Under the pieces are notes generated by a model, which was given only the letters and a program-made list of their open reading frames with translations, was not told where the DNA came from and made no database searches. A stretch of 64,000 nt of DNA, taken from Aliishimia sp963678085 (lineage in GTDB: Bacteria; Pseudomonadota; Alphaproteobacteria; Rhodobacterales; Rhodobacteraceae). The first letter of the stretch is position 1. Each line of letters opens with the position of its first letter. Below, piece after piece: positions 51,938 through 60,620 of this stretch. A program made the position numbers and the translations under genes. The DNA is taken from contig OY782680.1 in the NCBI GenBank assembly GCA_963678085.1, positions 3,286,001-3,350,000 on the forward strand, given 5' to 3'.

Positions 51938-54493
51938 ATGGCTAGTTACGCCCCCGCAGAGATTGAGGCCCGTTGGCAAAAAGCTTGGGATGAGGCGGGC
52001 CTGTTCCGCGCCAGTCGCGATGAGAGCCGCCCCAAATACTATGTGCTTGAAATGTTCCCCTACCCGTCGGGGCGCATCCATATCGGGCATGTGCGCAACT
52101 ACACCATGGGCGATGTGATTGCGCGCTATAAGCGTAGCCAGGGCTTTAACGTGCTGCATCCGATGGGCTTTGATGCCTTTGGTATGCCGGCCGAAAACGC
52201 CGCGATGAAGTCAGGCGGGCACCCAAAAACCTGGACCTATCAAAACATCGACGACATGGTCGCGCAGATGAAACCGATGGGGTTCTCCTTGGATTGGGAG
52301 CGCATGTTTGCCACCTGTGATCCTGAATATTACGGCCAGCAACAAGCGCTTTTCCTTGATTTCCTTGAGGCCGGGCTGGTCTATCGCAAGAACGCCGTGG
52401 TGAATTGGGATCCTGTTGACCAAACCGTGCTTGCCAATGAGCAGGTGATTGACGGCAGGGGCTGGCGCTCTGACGCTGAGGTAGAGCGGCGCGAGCTGAC
52501 GCAATGGTTCTTTAAGATCTCCGAGTATTCGGGTGACTTGCTTGATGCGCTGCAAGGGCTCGAAGAATGGCCCGCCAAGGTGCGCTTGATGCAGGAAAAC
52601 TGGATTGGGCGCTCACGCGGGCTGGAATTCAGCTTTGAGCAGGTCGATGGCGGCGACTCAATCCCCGTTTATACCACCCGGCCTGATACGCTGATGGGGG
52701 CAAGCTTTGTGGGGATCTCACCCGATCACCCCATTGTCAAAGGGATGGAAAGCACAAACCCCAAGCTTGCCGCCGCAGTTGCTGAGATGCGCAAGGGCGG
52801 CACGACTGCCGAGGCGCTGGAAAAGGCGGAAAAACTGGGCTTTGATACGGGGCTGCGGGTAAAGCATCCGCTTGATCCCAATTGGGAATTGCCCGTTTGG
52901 GTCGCTAATTTCATCCTGATGGATTACGGCACCGGCGCGATTTTTGGCTGCCCCGCCCATGATCAGCGCGACCTTGATTTCTGCCGCAAATATAACCTGC
53001 CGGTGATTGATACCTTCTTTGCTCTGGGCGATGAAACTCCCGTGGCGCATGAGGCCTTTGTGCCGCCGAAAACCGAAAAGGTCGCTTGGGTCAATCACTT
53101 TGCCGGGATCACTGAGGCAACTGGGCAAGAGGCAATTGATGCCACGATCGACTTTGCCGAACAAAACGGCTGGGGCAGCGGCAAAACCCAATACCGGCTG
53201 CGCGATTGGGGACTGTCGCGTCAGCGCTATTGGGGGTGCCCGATCCCTGTTGTGCATTGCGATACCTGCGGCGTAGTGCCTGAAAAGAAAGAAAACCTGC
53301 CCATCCAGCTGCCCGACGATGTGAGCTTTGACATCCCTGGCAACCCGCTGGATCGTCACCCAAGCTGGCGCGATTGCTCGTGTCCAAAATGCGGCAAACC
53401 GGCCAAGCGCGAAACCGACACGATGGACACATTCGTTGATTCGTCCTGGTATTTCGCCCGTTTCACCGCACCGCGCGCGAGCACGCCAACCGATCTGGCT
53501 GACGCTGGCTATTGGATGAATGTCGATCAATATATCGGCGGGGTTGAGCATGCGATTTTGCACCTGCTCTATTCACGCTTCTTTGCGCGCGGCATGATCA
53601 AAACCGGCCACTTGCCCGAGAAATGCGCCGAACCCTTCAACGCGCTTTTCACCCAAGGCATGGTCACGCATGCGATTTACAAAAATGCAGAGCGCAGCGA
53701 CGAGAATGGCCAAGCCATTTATCACTTCCCAGAAGAGGTCGAAACGCGAGAGGGCGGGACTTTTGTGAAAGACACCGGCGAGGCGATCAAAGTGATTCCC
53801 TCTGCCAAAATGTCCAAATCCAAAAACAACGTCGTCGATCCTATGGATATTATCGCGCGCTTTGGCGCGGATACGGCACGCTGGTTTGTGCTGAGCGATT
53901 CGCCCCCGGAACGTGACGTGGAATGGACCGCATCCGGGGCAGAGGCTGCGCATAAGCACCTCACGCGTGTGTGGAACCTATGCGATCGAATCGCTGCGAT
54001 GGACGAAGGCACGGGCGATGACGGCGCGCTGAGAAAGGATCTGCACAAGACGATCCACGATGTGACGATGGGAATCGAGTCTTTTGGTTTCAACGCGGCC
54101 ATCGCAAAGCTCTATGCCTTCACCAATACGCTCTCCAAGGCCAAGGCCTCAAAAGCGATGATGCGCGAAGCGATCATGACCCTGGCCCAGCTTATGGCTC
54201 CGATGACACCGCATTTGGCAGAGGATATTTGGAATCACCAGGGCGGCGAGGGGCTTTGCGCTGCGGCCCCATGGCCCAAGGCGGATGAGGCATTGCTGGT
54301 GGATGACATGGTGACCTTGCCGATCCAAATCAACGGCAAGCGCCGCGCCGAGATCGAAGTGCCAAAGGACATGCCAAAGCCCGAGATCGAGGCGCTTGTG
54401 CTGAAGCAAGAGGCCGTTGTGAAAGCCCTGGATGGGGGAGAGCCGAAAAAACTGATCGTGGTACCAGGGCGGATCGTGAATGTGGTGCTCTAG
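51938..54493 (+). CDS. leuS: Leucyl-tRNA synthetase
   Basis: 851 residues, class I. HIGH region FPYPSGRIHIGHVRNYTMGD, the editing domain with the T-rich GTDTRP-like YTTRPDTLMGASF, and KMSKSKNNVVDP. Zinc-type cysteines in CDTCGVVPEKKENL and CSCPKCGKPA. Normal length. Starts 25 bases after DUF3576 and overlaps lptE by 14 bases. Confidence 0.97.
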   Translation: MASYAPAEIEARWQKAWDEAGLFRASRDESRPKYYVLEMFPYPSGRIHIGHVRNYTMGDVIARYKRSQGFNVLHPMGFDAFGMPAENAAMKSGGHPKTWTYQNIDDMVAQMKPMGFSLDWERMFATCDPEYYGQQQALFLDFLEAGLVYRKNAVVNWDPVDQTVLANEQVIDGRGWRSDAEVERRELTQWFFKISEYSGDLLDALQGLEEWPAKVRLMQENWIGRSRGLEFSFEQVDGGDSIPVYTTRPDTLMGASFVGISPDHPIVKGMESTNPKLAAAVAEMRKGGTTAEALEKAEKLGFDTGLRVKHPLDPNWELPVWVANFILMDYGTGAIFGCPAHDQRDLDFCRKYNLPVIDTFFALGDETPVAHEAFVPPKTEKVAWVNHFAGITEATGQEAIDATIDFAEQNGWGSGKTQYRLRDWGLSRQRYWGCPIPVVHCDTCGVVPEKKENLPIQLPDDVSFDIPGNPLDRHPSWRDCSCPKCGKPAKRETDTMDTFVDSSWYFARFTAPRASTPTDLADAGYWMNVDQYIGGVEHAILHLLYSRFFARGMIKTGHLPEKCAEPFNALFTQGMVTHAIYKNAERSDENGQAIYHFPEEVETREGGTFVKDTGEAIKVIPSAKMSKSKNNVVDPMDIIARFGADTARWFVLSDSPPERDVEWTASGAEAAHKHLTRVWNLCDRIAAMDEGTGDDGALRKDLHKTIHDVTMGIESFGFNAAIAKLYAFTNTLSKAKASKAMMREAIMTLAQLMAPMTPHLAEDIWNHQGGEGLCAAAPWPKADEALLVDDMVTLPIQINGKRRAEIEVPKDMPKPEIEALVLKQEAVVKALDGGEPKKLIVVPGRIVNVVL

Positions 54494-54965
54494 GCGCCTT
54501 GTGCTCTGCGCGCCCTTGCTCGCGGCTTGCGGGTTCACGCCGGTTTACGGCCCCAACGGCAATGCATCCGCGCTGCAAAACCGCGTTTTGGTGCAAGAGC
54601 CAACAACGCGCGCGGGCTATCTCTTGGTCCAGCATCTTGAAACCCAGCTGGGACGTCCCGATGCCCCGGCTTACCACCTTTCACTGGAACTGAGCCAAAA
54701 CAGCGAAGGCCTCGCCATTGATGCTGAGGGCAATATCAACCGGTATAATCTGATCGGCGAGGTTGCGTATATTCTCCGTGATGCAGCAACCAATGCGCAA
54801 ATCGCCAGCGGCACAGTGCGTGGGTTTACCGGGTATTCTGCGACGGGCTCCACAGTTGAAACGCTCGCCTCTGAAAAAGATGCACAGGAAAGACTTATGG
54901 TGATACTAAGCGATCAAATCACCATGCGCTTATGGTCTTTAACGGACCTTGCGCCACAAACATGA
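54480..54965 (+). CDS. lptE: LPS assembly lipoprotein LptE
   Basis: 161 residues. Lipobox PLLAAC (Cys17), then GFTPVYGPNGNA, the conserved LptE start, and a mixed alpha/beta mature domain with INRYNLIGEVAYILRD. It plugs the LptD barrel that inserts LPS in the outer membrane. ATG 54480 overlaps leuS; the stop overlaps holA (ATGA), giving tight coupling. Confidence 0.9.
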   Translation: MWCSRRLVLCAPLLAACGFTPVYGPNGNASALQNRVLVQEPTTRAGYLLVQHLETQLGRPDAPAYHLSLELSQNSEGLAIDAEGNINRYNLIGEVAYILRDAATNAQIASGTVRGFTGYSATGSTVETLASEKDAQERLMVILSDQITMRLWSLTDLAPQT

Positions 54966-55978
54966 AGCTAACGAGCCGCGATGCGCCCCGCTATTTTGCT
55001 GCACCAAACCCGGATGCGGCGGGGGTATTGCTTTACGGCTCAGATCCTATGCGGATTGCTCTGCGCCGCCAAGAGGTGATCAAAGCGCTGATTGGCCCTG
55101 AGGGTGAAGCCGAAATGCGGCTCACGCGTATGTCCGCAAGCGAGTTGCGCAAAGACCCGGCGCAGGTGCTTGATGCGTTGCGGGCGGTCAGTTTCTTTCC
55201 GGGGGCGCACGTGGTCTTTGTTGAGGAGGCCACCGAAACCGCCGCCCCTGCCCTGCTGCGCGCTTTGCAAGATTGGCAAGCCGGAGATGCGCAGCTGATT
55301 GTGACGGCGGGCGCGTTAAAACCCAGCTCCAAACTGCGTAAAGGCTTTGAAGCGGATCGCGCCGCCTATGCGATTGGGATTTATGACGATCCCATGAGCC
55401 GGCAAGAGATTGAAAAGGCGCTCTCTGAGGCGGGCCTGCCCCTGCCTGGGACAGAGATCATGGCACAGCTGACAGGCTTGGCTCGCGCGCTTGATCCTGG
55501 GGATTTTCGCCAAACGCTTGAGAAAATCGCGCTTTATAAACTGAACGATGCAAGCCCCCTAAGTGCGCAGGATGTTGAGGCTTGCGCCCCGCAAAGTGCA
55601 GAGGCTGAGCTGGATGAGATCTTGAACTTTGCCGCAGAAGCGCAGGTGCAAAATATCGGCCCCATCCTCCAACGCCTACATGCGCAAGGAACAAACCCCG
55701 TGGCCCTCATGATCGCGGCAACCCGGCATTTTCGCACCTTGCATGCCGCAGCAACAAGTCCGCAAGGAATCGCATCTGTGCGCCCCCCGGTCTTTGGCCC
55801 ACGGCGCGAGCGCATGGCCCGGCAAGCGCAAAACTGGGGGATGCATAAGCTGGAAACCGCGCTCTCCGTCTTGACCGAAACCGATCTGTCGCTGAGATCA
55901 GCAGGTCAAACCGCCCCGCAAATGGCGGTTGTTGAGCGCGCCTTTATCCGCCTTGCGATGCTGGGCAGCCGTAGATGA
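54962..55978 (+). CDS. holA: DNA polymerase III subunit delta
   Basis: 338 residues. Clamp-loader subunit with an AAA+-like fold but no Walker A (as usual for delta); YFAAPNPDAAGVLLYGSDPMRIALRRQEVI and DAQLIVTAGALKPSSKLRKGFE match the family (cited in part). ATG 54962 overlaps the lptE TGA. Last gene of DUF3576-leuS-lptE-holA. Convergent with the PaaK-like gene (58-base gap). Confidence 0.92.
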   Translation: MKLTSRDAPRYFAAPNPDAAGVLLYGSDPMRIALRRQEVIKALIGPEGEAEMRLTRMSASELRKDPAQVLDALRAVSFFPGAHVVFVEEATETAAPALLRALQDWQAGDAQLIVTAGALKPSSKLRKGFEADRAAYAIGIYDDPMSRQEIEKALSEAGLPLPGTEIMAQLTGLARALDPGDFRQTLEKIALYKLNDASPLSAQDVEACAPQSAEAELDEILNFAAEAQVQNIGPILQRLHAQGTNPVALMIAATRHFRTLHAAATSPQGIASVRPPVFGPRRERMARQAQNWGMHKLETALSVLTETDLSLRSAGQTAPQMAVVERAFIRLAMLGSRR

Positions 55979-56036
55979 AATGCTGAACCGCTTCCTGAGC
56001 CCCGACAGCAGCGCCGCATAAAACCACCGCGCCCGC

Positions 56037-57254
56037 CTAATCGTAGCTTCGGCTGTCCTCAATCACGAGCCCATCTTTAGGCAGGGTTCCAGGCTCTGAA
56101 ATTTCTACGGTGCCTTTGAGTTTGAGCACGTCTTTCACGCTGGCCTCAAAGGCGGTCATATCTCCGCCGGTTGCTTCCAGTTTCACCAGCATTGTGTCTT
56201 GTTCACCTTCGCGGCCAGCCACCACACGCGCTTTGGTGATTTCGGGATGGCGCGCGACCAGTTCGGCCACCTGCTCGGGGCGCACGAACATGCCTTTGAT
56301 TTTGGTGGTTTGATCGGCGCGGCCCATCCAGCCTTTGATGCGCATATTGGTGCGCCCGCAGGGGCTCTCGCCTTCGAGCACGGCGCTGAGATCGCCAGTG
56401 GCAAAGCGGATCAGCGGATAGTCGGGGTTGAGCGTGGTCACGACCACCTCACCAACCTCGCCCGGCGCAACAGGAATGCCGGTACCAGGGGTGACGATCT
56501 CAACGATCACGCCCTCATCCACAATCAGCCCCTCCATGGCCGGGCTTTCATAGGCGATATTGCCCAAATCTGCGGTGGCGTAGCATTGCAGGCACGTGAT
56601 GCCACGATCTGCATATTCTTGGCGCAGGCTTGGAAAGAGCGCACCGCCCCCCACCGCCGCTTTGGTAAAGCGTAAAGTCTCACCCATCTCATCGGCTTTA
56701 TCCAGAATCACCTTCAGATAATCAGGCGTGCCCGCATAGGCGCTGCATCCGATATCTGCCGCGGCGCGCACCTGTTGCTCGGTCTGGCCGGTTCCTGCAG
56801 GCAGCACGCCAGCGCCCAAAGCGCGCGCACCGTTCTCGAACATGATCCCGGCAGGGGTCAAATGGTAGGAGAAACAATTTTGTATCACATCGCCGCTGTG
56901 AATGCCCGTCGCATGCAGAAAGCGGGCAAAGCGCCACCAATCCTTGCTGTCATGGGAGCCGGGTTCATAGATCGGGCCGGGGCTTTGGAAGATATGGGAG
57001 AACTGGCTGACGCCGGTTGTAAAGCCGCCCAAAGGTGGGCGCGCCTTTTGCGCAGCGCCCAGATCTGATTTGCGCAGCACGGGCAGGGCGGCCAGATCGT
57101 CCAGCGATTTGATCTTGAGACTGTCCACATCGCCCAGGCTTTCCCGATACCCCTGAAGCCGCTGGGCCCGCGCAATCTGATCCTGCAACGCTATGACCAA
57201 TGCCTTGCCGCGCTCATCACTGCTGCGCGTTTCTAGCTCGTCATAATACTCCAT
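56037..57254 (-). CDS. PaaK-like acyl-CoA ligase with an atypical phosphate-binding loop
   Basis: 405 residues of the phenylacetate-CoA ligase branch of ANL enzymes. ARPPLGGFTTGVSQFSHIFQS, the region where PaaK has SSGTTG, reads QSPGPIYEP here (~90-98), so the usual Ser/Thr/Gly loop is lost. The later motifs remain: YATADLGNIAYES, RFATGDLSAV and KGWMGRADQTTKIKGMFVRPEQVAE. It belongs to the liv transporter cluster, where such ligases are often encoded, and may activate the imported acid. Whether it is catalytic is uncertain. ATG 57254 with AGGTGGG upstream. Confidence 0.8.
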   Translation of the reverse strand: MEYYDELETRSSDERGKALVIALQDQIARAQRLQGYRESLGDVDSLKIKSLDDLAALPVLRKSDLGAAQKARPPLGGFTTGVSQFSHIFQSPGPIYEPGSHDSKDWWRFARFLHATGIHSGDVIQNCFSYHLTPAGIMFENGARALGAGVLPAGTGQTEQQVRAAADIGCSAYAGTPDYLKVILDKADEMGETLRFTKAAVGGGALFPSLRQEYADRGITCLQCYATADLGNIAYESPAMEGLIVDEGVIVEIVTPGTGIPVAPGEVGEVVVTTLNPDYPLIRFATGDLSAVLEGESPCGRTNMRIKGWMGRADQTTKIKGMFVRPEQVAELVARHPEITKARVVAGREGEQDTMLVKLEATGGDMTAFEASVKDVLKLKGTVEISEPGTLPKDGLVIEDSRSYD

Positions 57255-57360
57255 GGCACCCACCTTTTCTGCTCTGCAATGCATACTTATAGAGGACGAA
57301 GAGGGACGCCAAGTCCTTGAGTGACGGACAGAAACAGATTTAGCAATTTCGGAGCGAGTT

Positions 57361-58380
57361 ATGGGTCAGAGATGTAATCTTGCGATTCTAGAAGGCGGGC
57401 AGTTTGAGCTATATTACGATCACTGGGCAGCAAATCGGCTAGATGTCGAATTGTTTTGGGGGCCTGAAATCGCGCGCGCTTTCATCAAGCAGCGCGACCC
57501 CGATCCAAACTCTTGGCTTGATGATCGTTGGTGCGAGGGTGGATGCGTTCTCGATTTCGATACAAAGCACTTACTTTGGTATGGCGGCGAGAGTGTTCTC
57601 TATGGCGCGGGCGAAAATCTAACCCACCATGAACTCATGATCAATCAATGGCCGGGTTGGCAGATCGAATGGGCGTATGACGGTATTTTCCAGTTCGCCG
57701 CGAAATTGGGTGTGAGCCGCGAAACCGTGGCTTCGGATAGGCGATATGACATTGAGCCCCTCTCATATCCCCGGATCACGCGTGGCCCGCTTGGAACATT
57801 CTACTATACTGACGGGGTGATTTCCTATTCATCATCGGGCAAATCGGGATACGCTACAGTAAATAACAATCAGTTTTCCCTTTTAAACGCGGCGCTCACG
57901 AAAGAGACATTACTGGCGTTTGTGGATGGGTTTCCCCACGAAAAATTTCAAAAACAGCGATTGGAAGATAAAGACTGGCCGGGATTTGAATGGGGCGCGC
58001 ATTTTGACTTTGACCAGCGTCGCATAGATTTCTGGTATCCAAACCCAACACCGGGTTTCCCTGACGCAGTTAAGGCGCGATGGGGCACGTTTAGCATTCA
58101 GTTCCATGGGCCGGATTACCGTTGGCACAACGCGATTTTTCCCGAACTTGAGTTCCCCAGCTTGGACGCTGGGGCAAAGAAGGCTCGGCTGACGCAGCTA
58201 AAAGCCTCAATTGATCGCGACGATGAGAACCCTGCCATCAGAACACTTGACGCGTTAAAGGAAGAGATGCCCGGATCTGAAATTCAGGTGAACCCAAGCG
58301 TGTTGTCGCACCGTTCGCAAAATCAGAAGATAACACGCGATAAGTTGGCGATTATTGAGGCCCTGCTTGCCGCACTCTAG
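57361..58380 (+). CDS. Unknown protein inserted on the plus strand in the liv cluster
   Basis: 339 residues, soluble, Trp- and Asp-rich. The first 60 residues (QRCNLAILEGGQFELYYDHW, AANRLDVELFWGP, LDDRWCEGGCVLDFD) look like a conserved stand-alone domain that I recall only as hypothetical. The rest has YYTDGVISYSSSGKSG and many aromatic residues. It runs opposite to its flanking genes and has a somewhat lower GC than they do, so it is probably an insertion. I cannot name a function. Confidence 0.7.
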   Translation: MGQRCNLAILEGGQFELYYDHWAANRLDVELFWGPEIARAFIKQRDPDPNSWLDDRWCEGGCVLDFDTKHLLWYGGESVLYGAGENLTHHELMINQWPGWQIEWAYDGIFQFAAKLGVSRETVASDRRYDIEPLSYPRITRGPLGTFYYTDGVISYSSSGKSGYATVNNNQFSLLNAALTKETLLAFVDGFPHEKFQKQRLEDKDWPGFEWGAHFDFDQRRIDFWYPNPTPGFPDAVKARWGTFSIQFHGPDYRWHNAIFPELEFPSLDAGAKKARLTQLKASIDRDDENPAIRTLDALKEEMPGSEIQVNPSVLSHRSQNQKITRDKLAIIEALLAAL

Positions 58381-58386
58381 AATGTT

Positions 58387-59211
58387 TCAGCTCAGCCATC
58401 TTTTGCGGCGCCGGTAAGAGCGCACGTCGCGGAAGGATTTGCGGCCCTCATCGGACATGCCCAGATAGAACTCCTTCACATCCGGGTTCTCGCGCAGCTC
58501 GGCGGCGGGGCCTTCCATCACCACGCGCCCGCTCTCCAAGATATAGCCGTGATGGGCAAAGCGCAGGGCGACATTGGTGTTTTGCTCGGCCAGCAGGATT
58601 GTCACGCCTTGCTCTTCGTTGATCGTTTTGACGATTTCAAAGATCTGCTCCACCAGTTGCGGCGCAAGACCCATGGAGGGTTCATCCAGCAGCACCGTTT
58701 CAGGCCGGGACATGAGCGCGCGGCCAATGGCGCACATTTGCTGCTCACCGCCCGAGGTATAGCCCGCTTGGCTTTTGCGGCGCTCTCTGAGGCGGGGGAA
58801 GTAATTATAGACCATCTCCAAATCAGCGGCGATCGCGCCGGACCCATCGCTGCGGGTATAGGCCCCGGTCAAAAGGTTCTCTTCAACCGTCAGGTGCTCA
58901 AAGCAATGGCGGCCTTCCATGACCTGCACAACGCCTGTTTTCACCAGCTCGGCCGGGTCCATTTCGGTGGTGTTCACCCCGTTATAAGTGATCGAGCCTT
59001 TAGTGACTTCACCGCGCTCGCTTGCCAAGAGGCCAGAGATCGCTTTCAGCGTGGTGGTTTTCCCCGCGCCATTGCCCCCCAGAAGGGCCGTGATCCCGCC
59101 CTTTGGAACAGACAAAGACACACCTTTTAGCACCAAGATCACGTGATTATAGATCACTTCGATATTGTTGACCTCAAGAACCGTTTGCTGCGTTGGCGAT
59201 GCGTCAAGCAT
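58387..59211 (-). CDS. livF: Branched-chain amino acid-type ABC transporter ATPase (LivF-like)
   Basis: 274 residues. Walker A LLGGNGAGKTT, signature TSGGEQQMCAIGRALMSRP, Walker B LLDEPSMGLAP, and the LivF-type ending of a hydrophobic-strand EESGRVVMEGPAAELRENPDV. The long C-terminal tail (MSDEGRKSFRDVRSYRRRKRWLS) is typical of this group in Rhodobacterales. ATG 59211 with AGGTG upstream is preferred over GTG 59220. It lies downstream of the binding protein, separated by a hairpin. Confidence 0.93.
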   Translation of the reverse strand: MLDASPTQQTVLEVNNIEVIYNHVILVLKGVSLSVPKGGITALLGGNGAGKTTTLKAISGLLASERGEVTKGSITYNGVNTTEMDPAELVKTGVVQVMEGRHCFEHLTVEENLLTGAYTRSDGSGAIAADLEMVYNYFPRLRERRKSQAGYTSGGEQQMCAIGRALMSRPETVLLDEPSMGLAPQLVEQIFEIVKTINEEQGVTILLAEQNTNVALRFAHHGYILESGRVVMEGPAAELRENPDVKEFYLGMSDEGRKSFRDVRSYRRRKRWLS

Positions 59212-59236
59212 GAGCTGCACCTTTCATTGTTCCAAA

Positions 59237-59277
59237 AATATACAAAAGAACCTGCGGCAGGAGTGTCCCGCCGCAGG
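59237..59277 (-). terminator. Hairpin plus T-rich stretch between the binding-protein gene and livF
   Basis: CCTGCGGC (59251-59258) and GCCGCAGG (59270-59277) are perfect 8-base arms; read on the minus strand, TTCTTTTGTATATTTTT follows. It lies 10 bases past the binding-protein stop inside the operon. Probably an attenuator that makes the binding protein more abundant than LivF. Confidence 0.7.
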
Positions 59278-59286
59278 CAAAGGGTG

Positions 59287-60567
59287 CTATTCGCAGCGGC
59301 CCTCGATGTTGTTTTCTGCCGCATAGGAAGAGCTGTCTTCGTCGATCAATGGCCCGATGATGCTGCCATCTGTTTCTTTAAAGTCAGAGATCAGCGACCA
59401 AGTTTTCGCAGACGCATCCCACTGGGTCACACCCACAAGCGCGCCGCCGCCATGGTTGGAGCAGGAGACGTTGAACTCTGGGCCAAAGTTGGGCAGGCCA
59501 AGCGCCGCCATTTTCTCGGCGGTGATTTCCAGCGCTTCCATCCCGTCACGCATCATCGCGGGGGTGATATCTGCAACGCCATGGATCTCTTGCGCGGTTT
59601 TGGCCGCTTCGGCTGCGAGCATGGCCGCATAGAGACCGCGGTTATAAAGCACGGTGCCAACCTGATCGCCTGCGCCTGCGGCTTTGCCCGCATCGACCAC
59701 ATATTTCTGGATGTCGTCAAAGACCGGGAAGTCAGAGCCCACATTATGGAAGGTCACAGCTTTGTAGCCATTGGCGGCTGCGCCTGCGGCCATCACGTCA
59801 TTTTCAGAGCCGGACCACCAGACGCCGATGAAGTTCTCCATGGGGAAGCGGATGTTGATCGCTTCTTGGATCGCAACTTGGTTCATCACGCCCCAGCCCC
59901 ACATCAGAACAAAGTCTGGGCGCTCGCGGCGGATTTGCAGCCATTGGGATTTTTGCTCTTGGCCTGGGTGATCCACGGCGAGCAGGCTCAGCTCGAAACC
60001 ATGCTTGGCGGCGAGACCTTCCAGCGTGCGGATCGGTTCTTTGCCATAGGCGGAGTTGTGATAGACCAGCGCGATTTTCTTGCCGTTCAGATCGCCGCCA
60101 TTGCTTTCCAGCAGGTAATTCACCGCACCAGAGGCCCCATCCCAGTAGTTCGCAGGATAGTTGAACGTGTGGCTGAACACATTGCCGTTTTTCGCAGAGG
60201 TGCGCCCATAGCCCATTGTGTGCATCGGAATGCCATCGGCTGTGGTTTTTGGGATCAGCTGATAGGTGATGCCGGTGGAAAGGGGTTGATACACCAAAGA
60301 GCCTTCGCCCTTGGTGGATTCATAGCACTCAACGCCTTTTTCGGTGTTATAGCCAGTCTCACATTCCAGGATGCGGGTCATCACACCGCCAATGCCGCCA
60401 TCGCGCTCATTAAGCAGGGTCATGTAGTCCGCATAGCCATCCGCAAACGGAATACCACCCGCCGCATATGGGCCGGTGCGATAGCTGAGCGATGGGAAGA
60501 CAAGATCTGCCATCGCTGGAGCGGCGGCCATAATGGCTGCTACTGTGAGTTTTCCTAGATGTTTCAT
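59287..60567 (-). CDS. ABC transporter substrate-binding protein (Leu/Ile/Val-binding fold)
   Basis: 426 residues. Signal peptide MKHLGKLTVAAIMAAAPAMA before DLVFPS. Type I periplasmic-binding pattern: RTGPYAAGGIPFADGYADYM, GKKIALVYHNSAYGKEPI, FVLMWGWGVMNQVAIQEAIN and ENFIGVWWSGSEND. Cys pair near C-terminus could form disulfides. The cluster with a PaaK-like ligase suggests an aromatic or other carboxylic acid substrate rather than an amino acid; that is inference. GGAGGAAAC precedes its ATG. Confidence 0.9.
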   Translation of the reverse strand: MKHLGKLTVAAIMAAAPAMADLVFPSLSYRTGPYAAGGIPFADGYADYMTLLNERDGGIGGVMTRILECETGYNTEKGVECYESTKGEGSLVYQPLSTGITYQLIPKTTADGIPMHTMGYGRTSAKNGNVFSHTFNYPANYWDGASGAVNYLLESNGGDLNGKKIALVYHNSAYGKEPIRTLEGLAAKHGFELSLLAVDHPGQEQKSQWLQIRRERPDFVLMWGWGVMNQVAIQEAINIRFPMENFIGVWWSGSENDVMAAGAAANGYKAVTFHNVGSDFPVFDDIQKYVVDAGKAAGAGDQVGTVLYNRGLYAAMLAAEAAKTAQEIHGVADITPAMMRDGMEALEITAEKMAALGLPNFGPEFNVSCSNHGGGALVGVTQWDASAKTWSLISDFKETDGSIIGPLIDEDSSSYAAENNIEGRCE

Positions 60568-60599
60568 CGGTTGTTTCCTCCCTGAGATTGTTCCGATGC

Positions 60600-60615
60600 G
60601 CCGCCCTTAAGCGGC
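60600..60615. repeat. Stem GCCGC-CCTTAA-GCGGC between livM and the binding-protein gene
   Basis: Perfect 5-base arms with a 6-base loop, 5 bases past the livM stop. Possible processing or attenuation stem within the operon; no T tract. Confidence 0.3.
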
Positions 60616-60620
60616 TGGGT

